NCBI GenBank assembly: GCA_903910005.1
Contig: CAIVXW010000047.1
Coordinates: 1-16,042, forward strand
Direction of reading: 5' to 3'
Source of the DNA: an uncultured Methylococcaceae bacterium
GTDB taxonomy: Bacteria; Pseudomonadota; Gammaproteobacteria; Methylococcales; Methylococcaceae
DNA length: 16,042 nt
Shown here: piece by piece, positions 1 to 9,431 of the stretch
Layout of the letters: each line of letters opens with the position of its first letter
How positions within the stretch are numbered: the stretch's first letter is position 1
Notes under the pieces: model-generated
The model's input: the letters and a program-made list of their open reading frames with translations, nothing else
Told to the model about the DNA's origin: nothing
The model's database searches: none
Program-made: the position numbers and the translations under genes

Positions 1-1
1 C

Positions 2-376
2 CTGCGACGCGCCGGTTTATGGGACGAAGTCAAAGATCGGCTAACTCAGCCGGGTACCAGCCTGTCAGGCGGACAGCAACAGCGTCTCTGTATTGCCAGA
101 ACCATTGCGGTCAACCCGGAAGTCATTCTCATGGATGAACCCTGTTCTGCCCTGGATCCCATTGCTACGGCAAAAATTGAGCAATTGATAGACGACCTCA
201 GAGTGCATTACACCATCGCCATTGTGACCCATTCGATGCAGCAGGCAGCCCGGGTATCCCAGCGCACGGCCTATTTTCATCTGGGTCGGTTGATTGAAGT
301 GGGTGATACGGCTCAGGTATTTACCAATCCGCGGCATCAATTAACGGAAGATTATATTACCGGGCGATTCGGCTAA
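2..376 (+). CDS. pstB: Phosphate ABC transporter ATP-binding protein PstB (partial, C-terminal half)
   Basis: This is the ATPase subunit of the high-affinity phosphate importer PstSCAB, working on the cytoplasmic face of the inner membrane. The reading frame is open from base 2, so the N-terminal half with the Walker A loop lies outside the window; about 124 residues remain of a protein that is near 257 residues in E. coli. Visible are the ABC signature LSGGQQQR, the Walker B segment VILMDEPCSALDP, the H-loop IVTHSMQQAAR, and the PstB-typical ending TEDYITGRFG. These endings separate PstB from other ABC ATPases. In many bacteria phoU follows pstB, but here the next gene is hemW on the opposite strand, so no phoU lies directly downstream. 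Regulation by PhoB is expected from the family, but the promoter is not in the window. Confidence 0.96.
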   Translation: MRRAGLWDEVKDRLTQPGTSLSGGQQQRLCIARTIAVNPEVILMDEPCSALDPIATAKIEQLIDDLRVHYTIAIVTHSMQQAARVSQRTAYFHLGRLIEVGDTAQVFTNPRHQLTEDYITGRFG

Positions 377-382
377 GGGACG

Positions 383-406
383 GGATTCGGAATAGCACCC
401 GAGTCC
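383..406. terminator. Hairpin between convergent pstB and hemW, possible shared terminator
   Basis: Arms GGATTCGG (383-390) and CCGAGTCC (399-406) pair over 8 positions with one G-U wobble and an 8-base loop. It lies 7 bases after the pstB stop and 17 bases beyond the hemW stop. No T-run follows it on either strand, so it is not a canonical Rho-independent terminator. It could stabilise 3' ends or be chance. Confidence 0.3.
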
Positions 407-422
407 GGATAGCCCGGGCACC

Positions 423-1583
423 TTACAAAAACCGTTGCAGGACGTCATCGAGAAAGTTCCAGCCCCGCGAAGTGCAACGAATGCCGGAACCTTCACGCTC
501 CAGCAGCCCATTGGCAATACAGGCGGCCAGGCCGGGTTCCAGCATTGATTCGGGCAATCCCGTCCGCGCCTGGTAGCGGTTCAGATCAAACCCCTGGCGC
601 AGGCGCAGGTGGTTCATGAGAAATTCTGCAGTGCGCTGGGCGACCGGAACCTCTTCAGTCTGGATCAGCCGCTCCGGTTGCTGCTCGCTGCAGGCAAGGT
701 AATGCTCGGGGTGACGGATGGTTCGGGTGCGGGTAATGATACCGGTAGCCGGATCGGTCAATTTCCCGTGTGCACCGGCCCCAATGCCGATGTAGTCGCC
801 GAACTGCCAGTAATTCAGATTGTGACGGCTGCGAAAACCGTCACGGGCATGGGCCGATACCTCGTATTGCTCATAGCCGGCCTGCGCCAGTCGCGCCAGC
901 CCGTCTTGTTGCAAAAACCAGATCGCCTCGTCTTCAGGGAGTTGCGGCGGATATTTGTGGAACAGGGTATTGGGTTCGAGAGTCAGTTGGTACCACGACA
1001 GGTGTGGCGGTGACAATGACAGGGCGGTATCGAGGTCGGCCAGTCCCTGCCTCAGGCTTTGTCCGGGCAATCCGAACATCAGATCAAGATTGAAATTGGA
1101 AAAGCCTGCTGATATGGCGGTATCAACGGCACTCAGAGCCTGCTCACGACCGTGGATACGCCCGAGTCGTACCAGGCTGATTGCATCGAAACTCTGAATG
1201 CCAATGGATAACCGGTTAACGCCTGCCTGGCGAAACCCCAAAAATTTGCCCGCCTCCACCGTCCCCGGGTTGGCTTCCAGCGTAATCTCAATGTCCCCCG
1301 CCAGATTCCAGCGTCCTGCTACCGTGTCCAGCACTTGCTGGACGAACCCGGCACTGAACAGGCTGGGTGTCCCGCCCCCGAAAAAGATACTCTCCAGCGG
1401 TCGGTACGAATACGCCGCTTCGTAGCGGGCCAGTTCTGCCAGCAAGGCCGACAGGTAAGCCTGCTCAGGCAAAACCGCCGGGCTATGGTGCGAATTGAAA
1501 TCGCAGTAGGGACACTTCCGTATGCACCAGGGTAAATGGATGTAAAGCCCCAGGGGCAACGGCAGGGCAGGGGGGGGATTCAA
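423..1583 (-). CDS. hemW: Heme chaperone HemW (radical SAM, HemN-like)
   Basis: HemW binds heme and a [4Fe-4S] cluster and is thought to insert heme into membrane cytochromes; it is related to, but distinct from, the coproporphyrinogen III dehydrogenase HemN. The 386-residue product starts the radical SAM core almost at once. The cluster motif is CIRKCPYCDF (C20, C24, C27), with Phe where HemN has a fourth Cys, which favours HemW. Further family motifs are FFGGGTPSLF, EANPGT, RLSIGIQSF and LDLMFGLPGQ. The length fits the family. The start is a TTG (1581-1583) whose last two bases form part of the TGA stop of the upstream BLUF gene, so translation is probably coupled; a second TTG eight codons later is an alternative. 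No strong ribosome binding site is visible. In E. coli hemW follows rdgB; here rdgB is absent and a photoreceptor takes that place. Confidence 0.93.
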   Translation of the reverse strand: MNPPPALPLPLGLYIHLPWCIRKCPYCDFNSHHSPAVLPEQAYLSALLAELARYEAAYSYRPLESIFFGGGTPSLFSAGFVQQVLDTVAGRWNLAGDIEITLEANPGTVEAGKFLGFRQAGVNRLSIGIQSFDAISLVRLGRIHGREQALSAVDTAISAGFSNFNLDLMFGLPGQSLRQGLADLDTALSLSPPHLSWYQLTLEPNTLFHKYPPQLPEDEAIWFLQQDGLARLAQAGYEQYEVSAHARDGFRSRHNLNYWQFGDYIGIGAGAHGKLTDPATGIITRTRTIRHPEHYLACSEQQPERLIQTEEVPVAQRTAEFLMNHLRLRQGFDLNRYQARTGLPESMLEPGLAACIANGLLEREGSGIRCTSRGWNFLDDVLQRFL

Positions 1584-2074
1584 TTGGCCTGCACGTGCAG
1601 TTCAGGGAGTGTCCGACCCGACACGTCCATGCTGCCTGGACCCAGGTTGGCCAGGGGATGGCGCGTCCTGAAGGTATACAAGAGGGATTTGGCCTTGCCC
1701 GGGTTTTTGACGAAGAAGTCCGGCGAGGGCTGGCTCAGAAAATCACTAAAGCCATCCAGCGTGTGCAGCAGTGTGTAGTCGAATGACTTGAATCCCATCG
1801 ACCATTCACCGAAAGCCCGTTCCTCTATGGGTTCCCGGTAAATCAACAGGACGTCCGAATGCCGCTGATCGCAGCGTATCCGGTCAAACAGGTTGTCGAG
1901 TACCTGCTTTTCGCCCTCCAGGGCCTGGATGAAAAAACCATCGCGGTACAGCAACAGACCCGTTACTTCGAGCTTGCGGTTATTTTTGCGGCAGGTGGCC
2001 AGCAATTCCGACAATTCGGCATCGGACATCTTGCGTATGGCCAGACTGATATACACAAGGCAATACAAAGACAT
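1580..2074 (-). CDS. BLUF-domain blue-light photoreceptor (short, PixD-like)
   Basis: BLUF proteins bind FAD and change hydrogen bonding around the flavin on blue-light absorption, then signal through a partner protein. The 164-residue product starts directly with the domain (MSLYCLVYIS). It has every residue that matters in the cyanobacterial PixD photocycle at the same numbering: Y8, N31, N32, Q50, W91 and M93. The domain spans about residues 1-100; a further ~64 residues hold no recognised output domain, so it belongs to the short BLUF class that acts through protein contacts. I chose the ATG at 2072-2074 because the domain begins there; the open frame continues upstream to 2266 but that extension resembles no protein. 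An AGG lies nine bases before the ATG. Its TGA overlaps the TTG of hemW, indicating one transcript. The biological output is unknown. Confidence 0.93.
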   Translation of the reverse strand: MSLYCLVYISLAIRKMSDAELSELLATCRKNNRKLEVTGLLLYRDGFFIQALEGEKQVLDNLFDRIRCDQRHSDVLLIYREPIEERAFGEWSMGFKSFDYTLLHTLDGFSDFLSQPSPDFFVKNPGKAKSLLYTFRTRHPLANLGPGSMDVSGRTLPELHVQAN

Positions 2075-2198
2075 GGCTTGAAACCTGAAAATTCTTGAGC
2101 GGAGGGTAAGGATAACAACTAATGTGGCTCGCGTTAAGCCGGGGCGGCGTATATTTGCCCAGGCAGCACCGGTGCCGGGTACTCCACGCCAGTTCCCC

Positions 2199-2227
2199 TT
2201 GACGCCAACCGTTTGAACACCAAGAAT
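2199..2227 (+). promoter_or_regulatory. Candidate sigma70 promoter for the lytic transglycosylase gene
   Basis: A -35 box TTGACG (2199-2204) and a -10 box AAGAAT (2222-2227) are separated by 17 bases. They match consensus at 5 of 6 and 4 of 6 positions. Transcription would start near 2234, leaving a leader of about 64 bases before the ATG at 2298. The intergenic space (2075-2297) separates two divergent genes; I found no convincing promoter for the BLUF side. Confidence 0.45.
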
Positions 2228-2297
2228 GGGCACCCCATTCAGCCGAAGCCAGACCATTGATTTCACTCATGCCATACCTGCCTGCGAGGAATTCCTG

Positions 2298-3383
2298 ATG
2301 GCGGCCCGGACATCTGCCGGGACGTCCCGCAACAAAAGCAAAGGTGCCAGAACCAAAGCCGCTGCCAACTCCGGATACCTGCCGTTACACCAGAGAATCG
2401 CGCTGTATCTGGCTGAGGTTTTGGCCTTGCTCGGAGCGGGCTGGGTCATGGTGGTGGCCCTTCTGGGTTACTCAGCCTCCTGGTTTACCCAGGGCGACAC
2501 CGAAACACATCTCCTGCCCTTTGCCGGTACCGTACTGGCCCTGATTCTTTCTGCCTCGCTCATTCTGCGTAGCTGGTTATCGCTGCGCCGGAAACTGTGT
2601 CAGCGTTCATTCTATCTGCCCTGCATCGTCGCTACAACCATCGCCGCCGTTGCTGCCGGCTATGCCGGTCAGGACGCTTTTCGCATGCAGATGGCCAGCC
2701 TCAAAACCTTGATCGGTGGCATGCGGGAAGCCGAGCGCACCACCCTGGCTCACCAGGTGTTTGCCGCTTATCGCCGCTCTGATCTGGATGCAACCCGACG
2801 GGTGCTGGATCGTGCCCTGGTGTACTGGCCTACGGTTCGGGAAGTGGCCCAAACCCTTGAAGTTGATCCAGAGGTCATGATCGGCATGGGAGCCGCCGAA
2901 TCTTCCTTCAATCCGAGGGACAGCAAGGATGGTGGCTACGGATTGTTTCAGATCACCTCTCCCCCCCGAATGGCAATTGATCTGGTCAGAAGACAGCTTA
3001 AAGTGCCACAACTGGACAGGTTCAACCAGCGTCATAACGCCTGGCTGGCAGCCGCCACCCTACGGCATTACCTCGGGGAAATGGGCGGCGACCTGTTTCT
3101 GGGGCTACTGGCCTATAACATTGGCCCCCGCAACGGCGGTTTGTTGTCGATCATGAACCAATACCGTGCCAAGGATTTCATCACCATCCAGCCCTATCTG
3201 AAGAATCTGCCAAGGGACTACCCCATCCGGGTGCTGACATCGGCTCTGGCATTCCGGTTGTGGCGACAGGAAGGCAAACTGCCCCATTACGAGGACGGTG
3301 AGTGGGCGGCACGCATCCAGGATGTTGGCATTCCCGGACTCAAACCGAGCCAGGGGCTGTTGCCTGATCACGAGGGCGGTTGA
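2298..3383 (+). CDS. Membrane-anchored lytic transglycosylase (SLT domain)
   Basis: Lytic transglycosylases cleave the MurNAc-GlcNAc bond of peptidoglycan, leaving 1,6-anhydroMurNAc. This 361-residue protein has a basic, Lys/Arg-rich N-terminus and three hydrophobic segments (about residues 35-62, 72-90 and 105-124), followed by the enzyme domain at about 180-325. The domain carries the family-1 SLT signature: ESSFNP with probable catalytic E201, GYGLFQI (213-219) and AYNIGP (272-277). An odd number of segments with a positive N-terminus would place the domain in the periplasm. The start at 2298 is chosen because AGGA (2287-2290) lies seven bases upstream; the frame is open 24 codons further up without such a site. 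The last 44 bases overlap the convergent pump gene. It is not a close match to E. coli MltC, EmtA or Slt70, so I give no symbol. Confidence 0.88.
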   Translation: MAARTSAGTSRNKSKGARTKAAANSGYLPLHQRIALYLAEVLALLGAGWVMVVALLGYSASWFTQGDTETHLLPFAGTVLALILSASLILRSWLSLRRKLCQRSFYLPCIVATTIAAVAAGYAGQDAFRMQMASLKTLIGGMREAERTTLAHQVFAAYRRSDLDATRRVLDRALVYWPTVREVAQTLEVDPEVMIGMGAAESSFNPRDSKDGGYGLFQITSPPRMAIDLVRRQLKVPQLDRFNQRHNAWLAAATLRHYLGEMGGDLFLGLLAYNIGPRNGGLLSIMNQYRAKDFITIQPYLKNLPRDYPIRVLTSALAFRLWRQEGKLPHYEDGEWAARIQDVGIPGLKPSQGLLPDHEGG

Positions 3384-6300
3384 AACCGCTGAATGCCAGG
3401 TAAATGACCGGGGTGGTGAACAGGGTAAGCCACTGACTCAGCAGCAATCCCCCCACCAGAGTCAACCCTAACGGGTGACGTAATTCAGAGCCGACGCCAC
3501 TACCCAGCATCAGCGGCAGGGCTCCCAGCAGAGCCGCCAGGGTGGTCATCAGAATGGGGCGGAAGCGTACCAGACAGGCCGAACGAATGGCAGCAAGCGG
3601 CGATTGACCCTGATGACGTTCCGCCTCCAGGGCAAAATCAATCAGCATGATGGCGTTTTTCTTGACAATCCCGATCAGCAAAACCAAACCAATGACCGCC
3701 ACAATTCCCAATTCGGTGTCGGCCAGGTGCAAGGCCAGCAGGGCACCCAGCCCGGCTGAGGGCAGCGTCGACAGGATGGTAAGGGGATGAATGAAGCTCT
3801 CATATAACACGCCCAGCACGATATAAACCGTGATGATGGCGGCCAGGATCAGCCAGAGGGTGTTGGCCTGGGATTCACGGAAGGCGAGGGCGGTACCCTG
3901 AAACTCGCCACGCACCGAGAGCGGCATATTGATGGCGGCCCGAATGTGTTCGATGAGTGCCATTGCCTGCTCCAGGGTATGGCCAGGGGCCGGATTGAAT
4001 GACAGACTGACGGTCGGAAACTGGGCCAGACGGTGTATGGCCTGAATGCCCTGACGTTCGGATACCCGAGCCATGCTACTGAGCGGCACCGCATTCCCCT
4101 GACTGGAAGGAATACGCAAACCGGCCAGCACCTCAGGCCCACTGACCTGACTGTGGATGCCGGCCTCCAGCACTACCCGTGACTGGCCCGACGGGGTGTA
4201 GAGGGTGGCAATCAGGCGTTGGCCGTAGGCATCATAAAGCGCATTGTTGATGGCCGCGACTGACACCCCCAGCCGGGCGGCGGCGACCCGATCCAGCTCA
4301 ATCCAGGCCTGTCGTCCACCGTTGTCGAGATCAGTGGCCACATCCCGCAGCTCGGGGCGGGCTTCCAGTTGTTCCAGCAAGTTCCGGCTCCACACACTCA
4401 GCTCATCCGGATCGGCTGCCGTCAGGGTAAAGCGGTAGCCAGCCCGACTCAGACGGGTGTCCAGAGTCAGATCTGAAACCGGCTGCAAATCAGTGCGGAG
4501 GTCTGGATAGCGGTCTGCCAGCGATTGTTGCAGGCGTGACTGGACGCGTACCAGCGGCTGGTTGCGTTCTGCATGCGGTTTGAGCGTTAGCTGCATCCGG
4601 GCCTGGTTCAGGGTTTCATTCACCCCATCCACTCCCACGAATGCGGTGACGCTGGCGACCGCCGGATCCTGCAGAATCGCAGCCGCCACCGCCTGTTGTC
4701 GCTGGCTCATGGCATCAAACGACAGCCCGGCCGGGGCCGTGACAGTGACCTGGATCAGCCCGGTATCCTGTACCGGAAAAAACCCCTTGGGTATCCACAC
4801 ATACGCCAGTCCGGTCAAAAGCAGGGTCAGTGCCGCCAGCGACAGGGTCAGGCGACGATGGCTGAGTGCCCGGTCAAGCTGGTGGGCATAGACACGGATG
4901 ACCGCATCCAGCAGCCGATTGGGGCGGATCGTGCCGTTGTTTCCCAGCAACCGGGCACACATCATGGGTGTCAGGGTTAATGAAATCACGGCCGAGATGA
5001 GAATGGCCACGGCCAGGGTCACGGCAAATTCCCGAAACAACTGCCCCACCACATCGCCCATGAACAGGAAGGGGATCAGCACCGCGACCAGCGAAAAGGT
5101 CAGCGACACAATGGTAAATCCGATCTGGCGGGCACCACGCAGGGCGGCTTGCAGGGGCGATTCACCCCGCTCAATGTGGCGGGCAATGTTTTCGATCACC
5201 ACAATGGCATCGTCCACCACAAACCCGGTAGCGACCGTCAAGGCCATGAGAGTCAGGTTGTTCAGGCTGAATCCGGCCAGGTACATCACGGCAAAGGTAC
5301 CGACCAGAGACAACGGCACCACCACCACCGGAATCACCGTTGCCCTGAAATTACGCAAAAACAGGAAAATCACGCCAATGACCAGAACAATCGCCAACAG
5401 CAACTCGGTTTGCACGGCGCGGATGGCGGCCCGGATCGAATCGGTTCGGTCGGTCAGGGTCAGCAACTCGAACGAGGCTGGCAGCTCGGCCCGCAGTTCC
5501 GGCAGCAGCCGCTGAATCCGATCCACCACATCAATCACGTTACTGCCGGGTTGACGCTGCACATCAATCAGCAGGGCTCTGGAATCATTGGCCCAGGCTG
5601 CCAGGTCGGTATTTTCAACATCGTCCAGCACGGTGGCCACATCTGCCAGACGGATGGGGCTACCGTTCCGCCAGGCCACCACGACACGCCGATAGGCCTC
5701 AGCCGTTTGCAACTGGCTATTGGCATTGAGTGTAGCCGTACGGGTCGCGGTTTCCACCGTTCCCTTGGGCTGATTGACGCTGGCTGCGACCAGGGTGCTG
5801 CGTAAATCCTCCAGACTGAGCCGATACGCCGCCAGTACCCCCGGGTTGGCCCTGACCCGGATGGCTGGTTTCTGTCCGCCGCTCAATTTCACCAGACCCA
5901 CACCGGGCACGCGGGAGAGCTTCGGCACCAACCGGGTATCGGCCTGCACCTGGGCGGTTGTCAGGGGTTGACCGTGGCTGACCAGTGCCAGGCTCAGGAC
6001 GGGCGCATCGGCCGGATTGACTTTGTTGTACACGGGAGGAACCGCCAGATCAGTCGGCAGCAGGGTACTGGCGGCAACGATGGCGGCCTGTACATCCTGC
6101 TCGGCATCGCCCAGATCCAGGCCCGGATTGAAACGCAACACGATGACGGACGCCCCGGCAGAACTGGTAGATGACAGTTCGGCCAAACCGGGTAGTTGGC
6201 CCAGTTGCCGTTCCAGCGGGGCGGTTACGGTTGTTGCCATCACATCGGCACTGGCTCCCGGGTGGAAGGTCACCACCTGCAGGACGGGATAATCCACCTG

Positions 6301-6414
6301 GGGCAGTGCCGAAACCGGCAGAAACCGATACCCCAACAGCCCCACCAGCAGCAGGGCGGTCATCAGCAGGGTGGTGGCGACGGGACGGTAAATAAAGGGG
6401 CGGGACAGATTCAA
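3340..6414 (-). CDS. RND-family efflux pump inner-membrane subunit (MdtB/MdtC-like)
   Basis: RND pumps use the proton gradient to expel drugs, bile salts or other toxic compounds from the periplasm or inner membrane, in complex with a membrane fusion protein and a TolC-like channel. The 1024-residue product has the usual length and twelve-helix, two-loop layout. Helix 1 follows the family start FIYRPVATTLL. The proton-relay aspartates are D401 and D402 in GFVVDDAIVVIENI, and the relay lysine is in GIVKKNAIMLIDF (about 918-919). Overall wording, including GFSLNNLTLMALTVATGF and YESFIHPLTILSTLPSAG, is closest to MdtC and MdtB. The start is a TTG with no clear ribosome binding site, but the position suits the family and a stop codon lies 18 codons upstream. 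No membrane fusion protein or second RND gene is beside it, so it must borrow partners or be a solitary unit. Confidence 0.93.
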   Translation of the reverse strand: MNLSRPFIYRPVATTLLMTALLLVGLLGYRFLPVSALPQVDYPVLQVVTFHPGASADVMATTVTAPLERQLGQLPGLAELSSTSSAGASVIVLRFNPGLDLGDAEQDVQAAIVAASTLLPTDLAVPPVYNKVNPADAPVLSLALVSHGQPLTTAQVQADTRLVPKLSRVPGVGLVKLSGGQKPAIRVRANPGVLAAYRLSLEDLRSTLVAASVNQPKGTVETATRTATLNANSQLQTAEAYRRVVVAWRNGSPIRLADVATVLDDVENTDLAAWANDSRALLIDVQRQPGSNVIDVVDRIQRLLPELRAELPASFELLTLTDRTDSIRAAIRAVQTELLLAIVLVIGVIFLFLRNFRATVIPVVVVPLSLVGTFAVMYLAGFSLNNLTLMALTVATGFVVDDAIVVIENIARHIERGESPLQAALRGARQIGFTIVSLTFSLVAVLIPFLFMGDVVGQLFREFAVTLAVAILISAVISLTLTPMMCARLLGNNGTIRPNRLLDAVIRVYAHQLDRALSHRRLTLSLAALTLLLTGLAYVWIPKGFFPVQDTGLIQVTVTAPAGLSFDAMSQRQQAVAAAILQDPAVASVTAFVGVDGVNETLNQARMQLTLKPHAERNQPLVRVQSRLQQSLADRYPDLRTDLQPVSDLTLDTRLSRAGYRFTLTAADPDELSVWSRNLLEQLEARPELRDVATDLDNGGRQAWIELDRVAAARLGVSVAAINNALYDAYGQRLIATLYTPSGQSRVVLEAGIHSQVSGPEVLAGLRIPSSQGNAVPLSSMARVSERQGIQAIHRLAQFPTVSLSFNPAPGHTLEQAMALIEHIRAAINMPLSVRGEFQGTALAFRESQANTLWLILAAIITVYIVLGVLYESFIHPLTILSTLPSAGLGALLALHLADTELGIVAVIGLVLLIGIVKKNAIMLIDFALEAERHQGQSPLAAIRSACLVRFRPILMTTLAALLGALPLMLGSGVGSELRHPLGLTLVGGLLLSQWLTLFTTPVIYLAFSGFNRPRDQATAPGSV

Positions 6415-6535
6415 GGGCAGTACCGTGCAGGATCGGGTTGCAGGGAGTAGCGGGTCGTGATTGACCGTTTACCGGATGATCTGGCTGGAACGGAACCGCA
6501 ATCCGACCGAACCGAAGGCGGGTACGTTCCCGAAT

Positions 6536-6556
6536 GGCTGACCCTGGCGGTCAGCC
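6536..6556. repeat. Perfect 8-bp inverted repeat, candidate operator
   Basis: Arms GGCTGACC (6536-6543) and GGTCAGCC (6549-6556) are exact reverse complements around a 5-base spacer. The site lies immediately downstream of the candidate minus-strand pump promoter, about where transcription would start, so a bound repressor could block the pump. It could instead form a hairpin at the 5' end of the transcript. Confidence 0.5.
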
Positions 6557-6561
6557 TGTCC

Positions 6562-6590
6562 ATGGTAAACTTGACCCATGCAACATTCAA
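6562..6590 (-). promoter_or_regulatory. Candidate promoter of the RND pump gene
   Basis: Read on the minus strand, TTGAAT (6585-6590) and TACCAT (6562-6567) stand 17 bases apart, each matching consensus at 4 of 6 or better. The start of transcription would fall inside the inverted repeat at 6536-6556, with a leader of about 140 bases to the TTG start codon. Confidence 0.35.
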
Positions 6591-6783
6591 TCACTCCGGC
6601 AAGGGGGCGTCCTGGATGCTTTGCATCAGGCACTGTATTTACCCGCCCCGTATCGGCAAATGGTCGGGTCTCCCTCCGACCGTGTTTTCCGTGATTGAAA
6701 AACAACCCGGTGCCGCCTCAGTGGCCTTCTTCCGAATTCACGTTAAAATACGCCTCCCTCAACCTGCATGCTTCATCTACACC

Positions 6784-7218
6784 ATGACCCAGAAAATCCT
6801 GACGGTTTTATCCCTGGCCCTGTTGGCGGGCTGTACCAGTCTCAATACCAGCCAGTTCAGTCAGCCCTTTCACGGGCGGGTTTCCTCAGACCTGAAAGCC
6901 GACGTGGCCGTGGGTGAAAAAATAGCCGGTTCGGCCTCCAGCATCCTGCTATTCGGTTTGATCACCCTGGGGGCTCCCAACAAACTGGCCGATGGCATCG
7001 TTTACGGCGGTGCCCCGGTCGGCAATCCTTATTTCAACCCGTATGAAGAACTGAAATCGGCGGCGGCCTACAATGCCGTGACCGAGGCCCGGGCCGATGT
7101 CATCATCGCGCCCCGTTACACCCTCAGCGGTACCAACTATTTCCTGTTCAAAACCCTCACCGCCACCGTATCAGGCTACAAGGGCACGCTGCGGGGATTC
7201 AGAACCTCAGCCAACTGA
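6784..7218 (+). CDS. Small lipoprotein of unknown function
   Basis: The 144-residue product opens with a lipoprotein signal peptide: a Lys at position 4, a hydrophobic stretch, and the lipobox LLAGC with the acylated Cys at position 17. Thr at +2 rather than Asp suggests sorting to the outer membrane. The mature part has a Gly/Ala-rich hydrophobic patch (ILLFGLITLGAP, about 57-68) and a conserved-looking C-terminal block containing ARADVIIAPRYT. I do not recognise the family with confidence and propose no function. The start is taken at 6784 because a signal peptide follows it; the open frame extends upstream to 6457 without protein-like sequence. No strong ribosome binding site is visible. 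It ends 16 bases before rep on the same strand and may share a transcript with it. Confidence 0.8.
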   Translation: MTQKILTVLSLALLAGCTSLNTSQFSQPFHGRVSSDLKADVAVGEKIAGSASSILLFGLITLGAPNKLADGIVYGGAPVGNPYFNPYEELKSAAAYNAVTEARADVIIAPRYTLSGTNYFLFKTLTATVSGYKGTLRGFRTSAN

Positions 7219-7234
7219 GCCTCTCCGGTTTTGC

Positions 7235-9235
<2,001 letters not shown>

Positions 9236-9349
9236 TACGACGTTGGCCTGTACGATGGGGGTATCCTGGATTTTCATCGCCAATCTTTTGCCAACGTATC
9301 CCTGCACGCTGCCTGTCCTTAAGAAGGCTACGCGAACTGGCGGATAACT

Positions 9350-9373
9350 TTTGTGTTCGACGGAGAACACGAA
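9350..9373. repeat. Inverted repeat between convergent rep and blh
   Basis: GTGTTC (9353-9358) and GAACAC (9365-9370) are exact reverse complements around a 6-base loop; three more positions extend the stem (TTT with GAA, one wobble). It sits in the 196-base gap between the ends of rep and blh and is the only clear structure there. No T-run follows it on either strand, so its role as terminator is uncertain. Confidence 0.35.
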
Positions 9374-9431
9374 CGGGTTTCGACACCCTGGTCGGAACGG
9401 TGGATTTTTCAGGAATCACCCACCCGGTGAT

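Larger units (their letters stand above)
6415..6783. other. Noncoding divergent region between pump and lipoprotein genes
   Basis: This 369-base stretch separates two divergent genes. Open frames cross it on both strands, but their translations have no protein-like composition or recognisable motif. It holds the candidate pump promoter and palindrome listed separately, and a weaker GC-rich inverted repeat (GGTCGG 6662-6667 with CCGACC 6676-6681). A -10-like TAAAAT at 6744-6749, about 35 bases before the lipoprotein ATG, has no good -35 partner. Confidence 0.6.

Noticed and set aside
1570..1577. Run of eight G on the plus strand (eight C in hemW codons 3-5), a possible phase-variation tract
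   Set aside because: Seven-base runs also occur inside other intact genes here (2961-2967 in the transglycosylase, 13742-13748 in crtI), so such runs are not special to hemW. All frames are intact.
2075..2266. N-terminal extension of the BLUF protein in an open frame
   Set aside because: The extension has no protein-like motif, and the BLUF domain begins exactly at the internal ATG at 2074 with PixD numbering.
4898..5515. Long plus-strand open frame opposite the pump gene (about 205 codons)
   Set aside because: It lies wholly within the RND gene, and its translation has biased, low-complexity composition with no recognisable motif. It is a shadow of a GC-rich gene.
6662..6689. GC-rich inverted repeat followed by TTTT, resembling a terminator
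   Set aside because: The stem is only six pairs with an eight-base loop, the T-run is four bases and offset, and no gene ends nearby on the plus strand.
6578..6694. Short open frame of about 38 codons preceded by TTGACC
   Set aside because: There is no ribosome binding site and no recognisable sequence; the composition is like noncoding DNA, and the TTGACC has no -10 partner.
9236..9431. Possible small gene or RNA between rep and blh
   Set aside because: Open frames here are short and lack motifs. Only the inverted repeat at 9350-9373 stands out.
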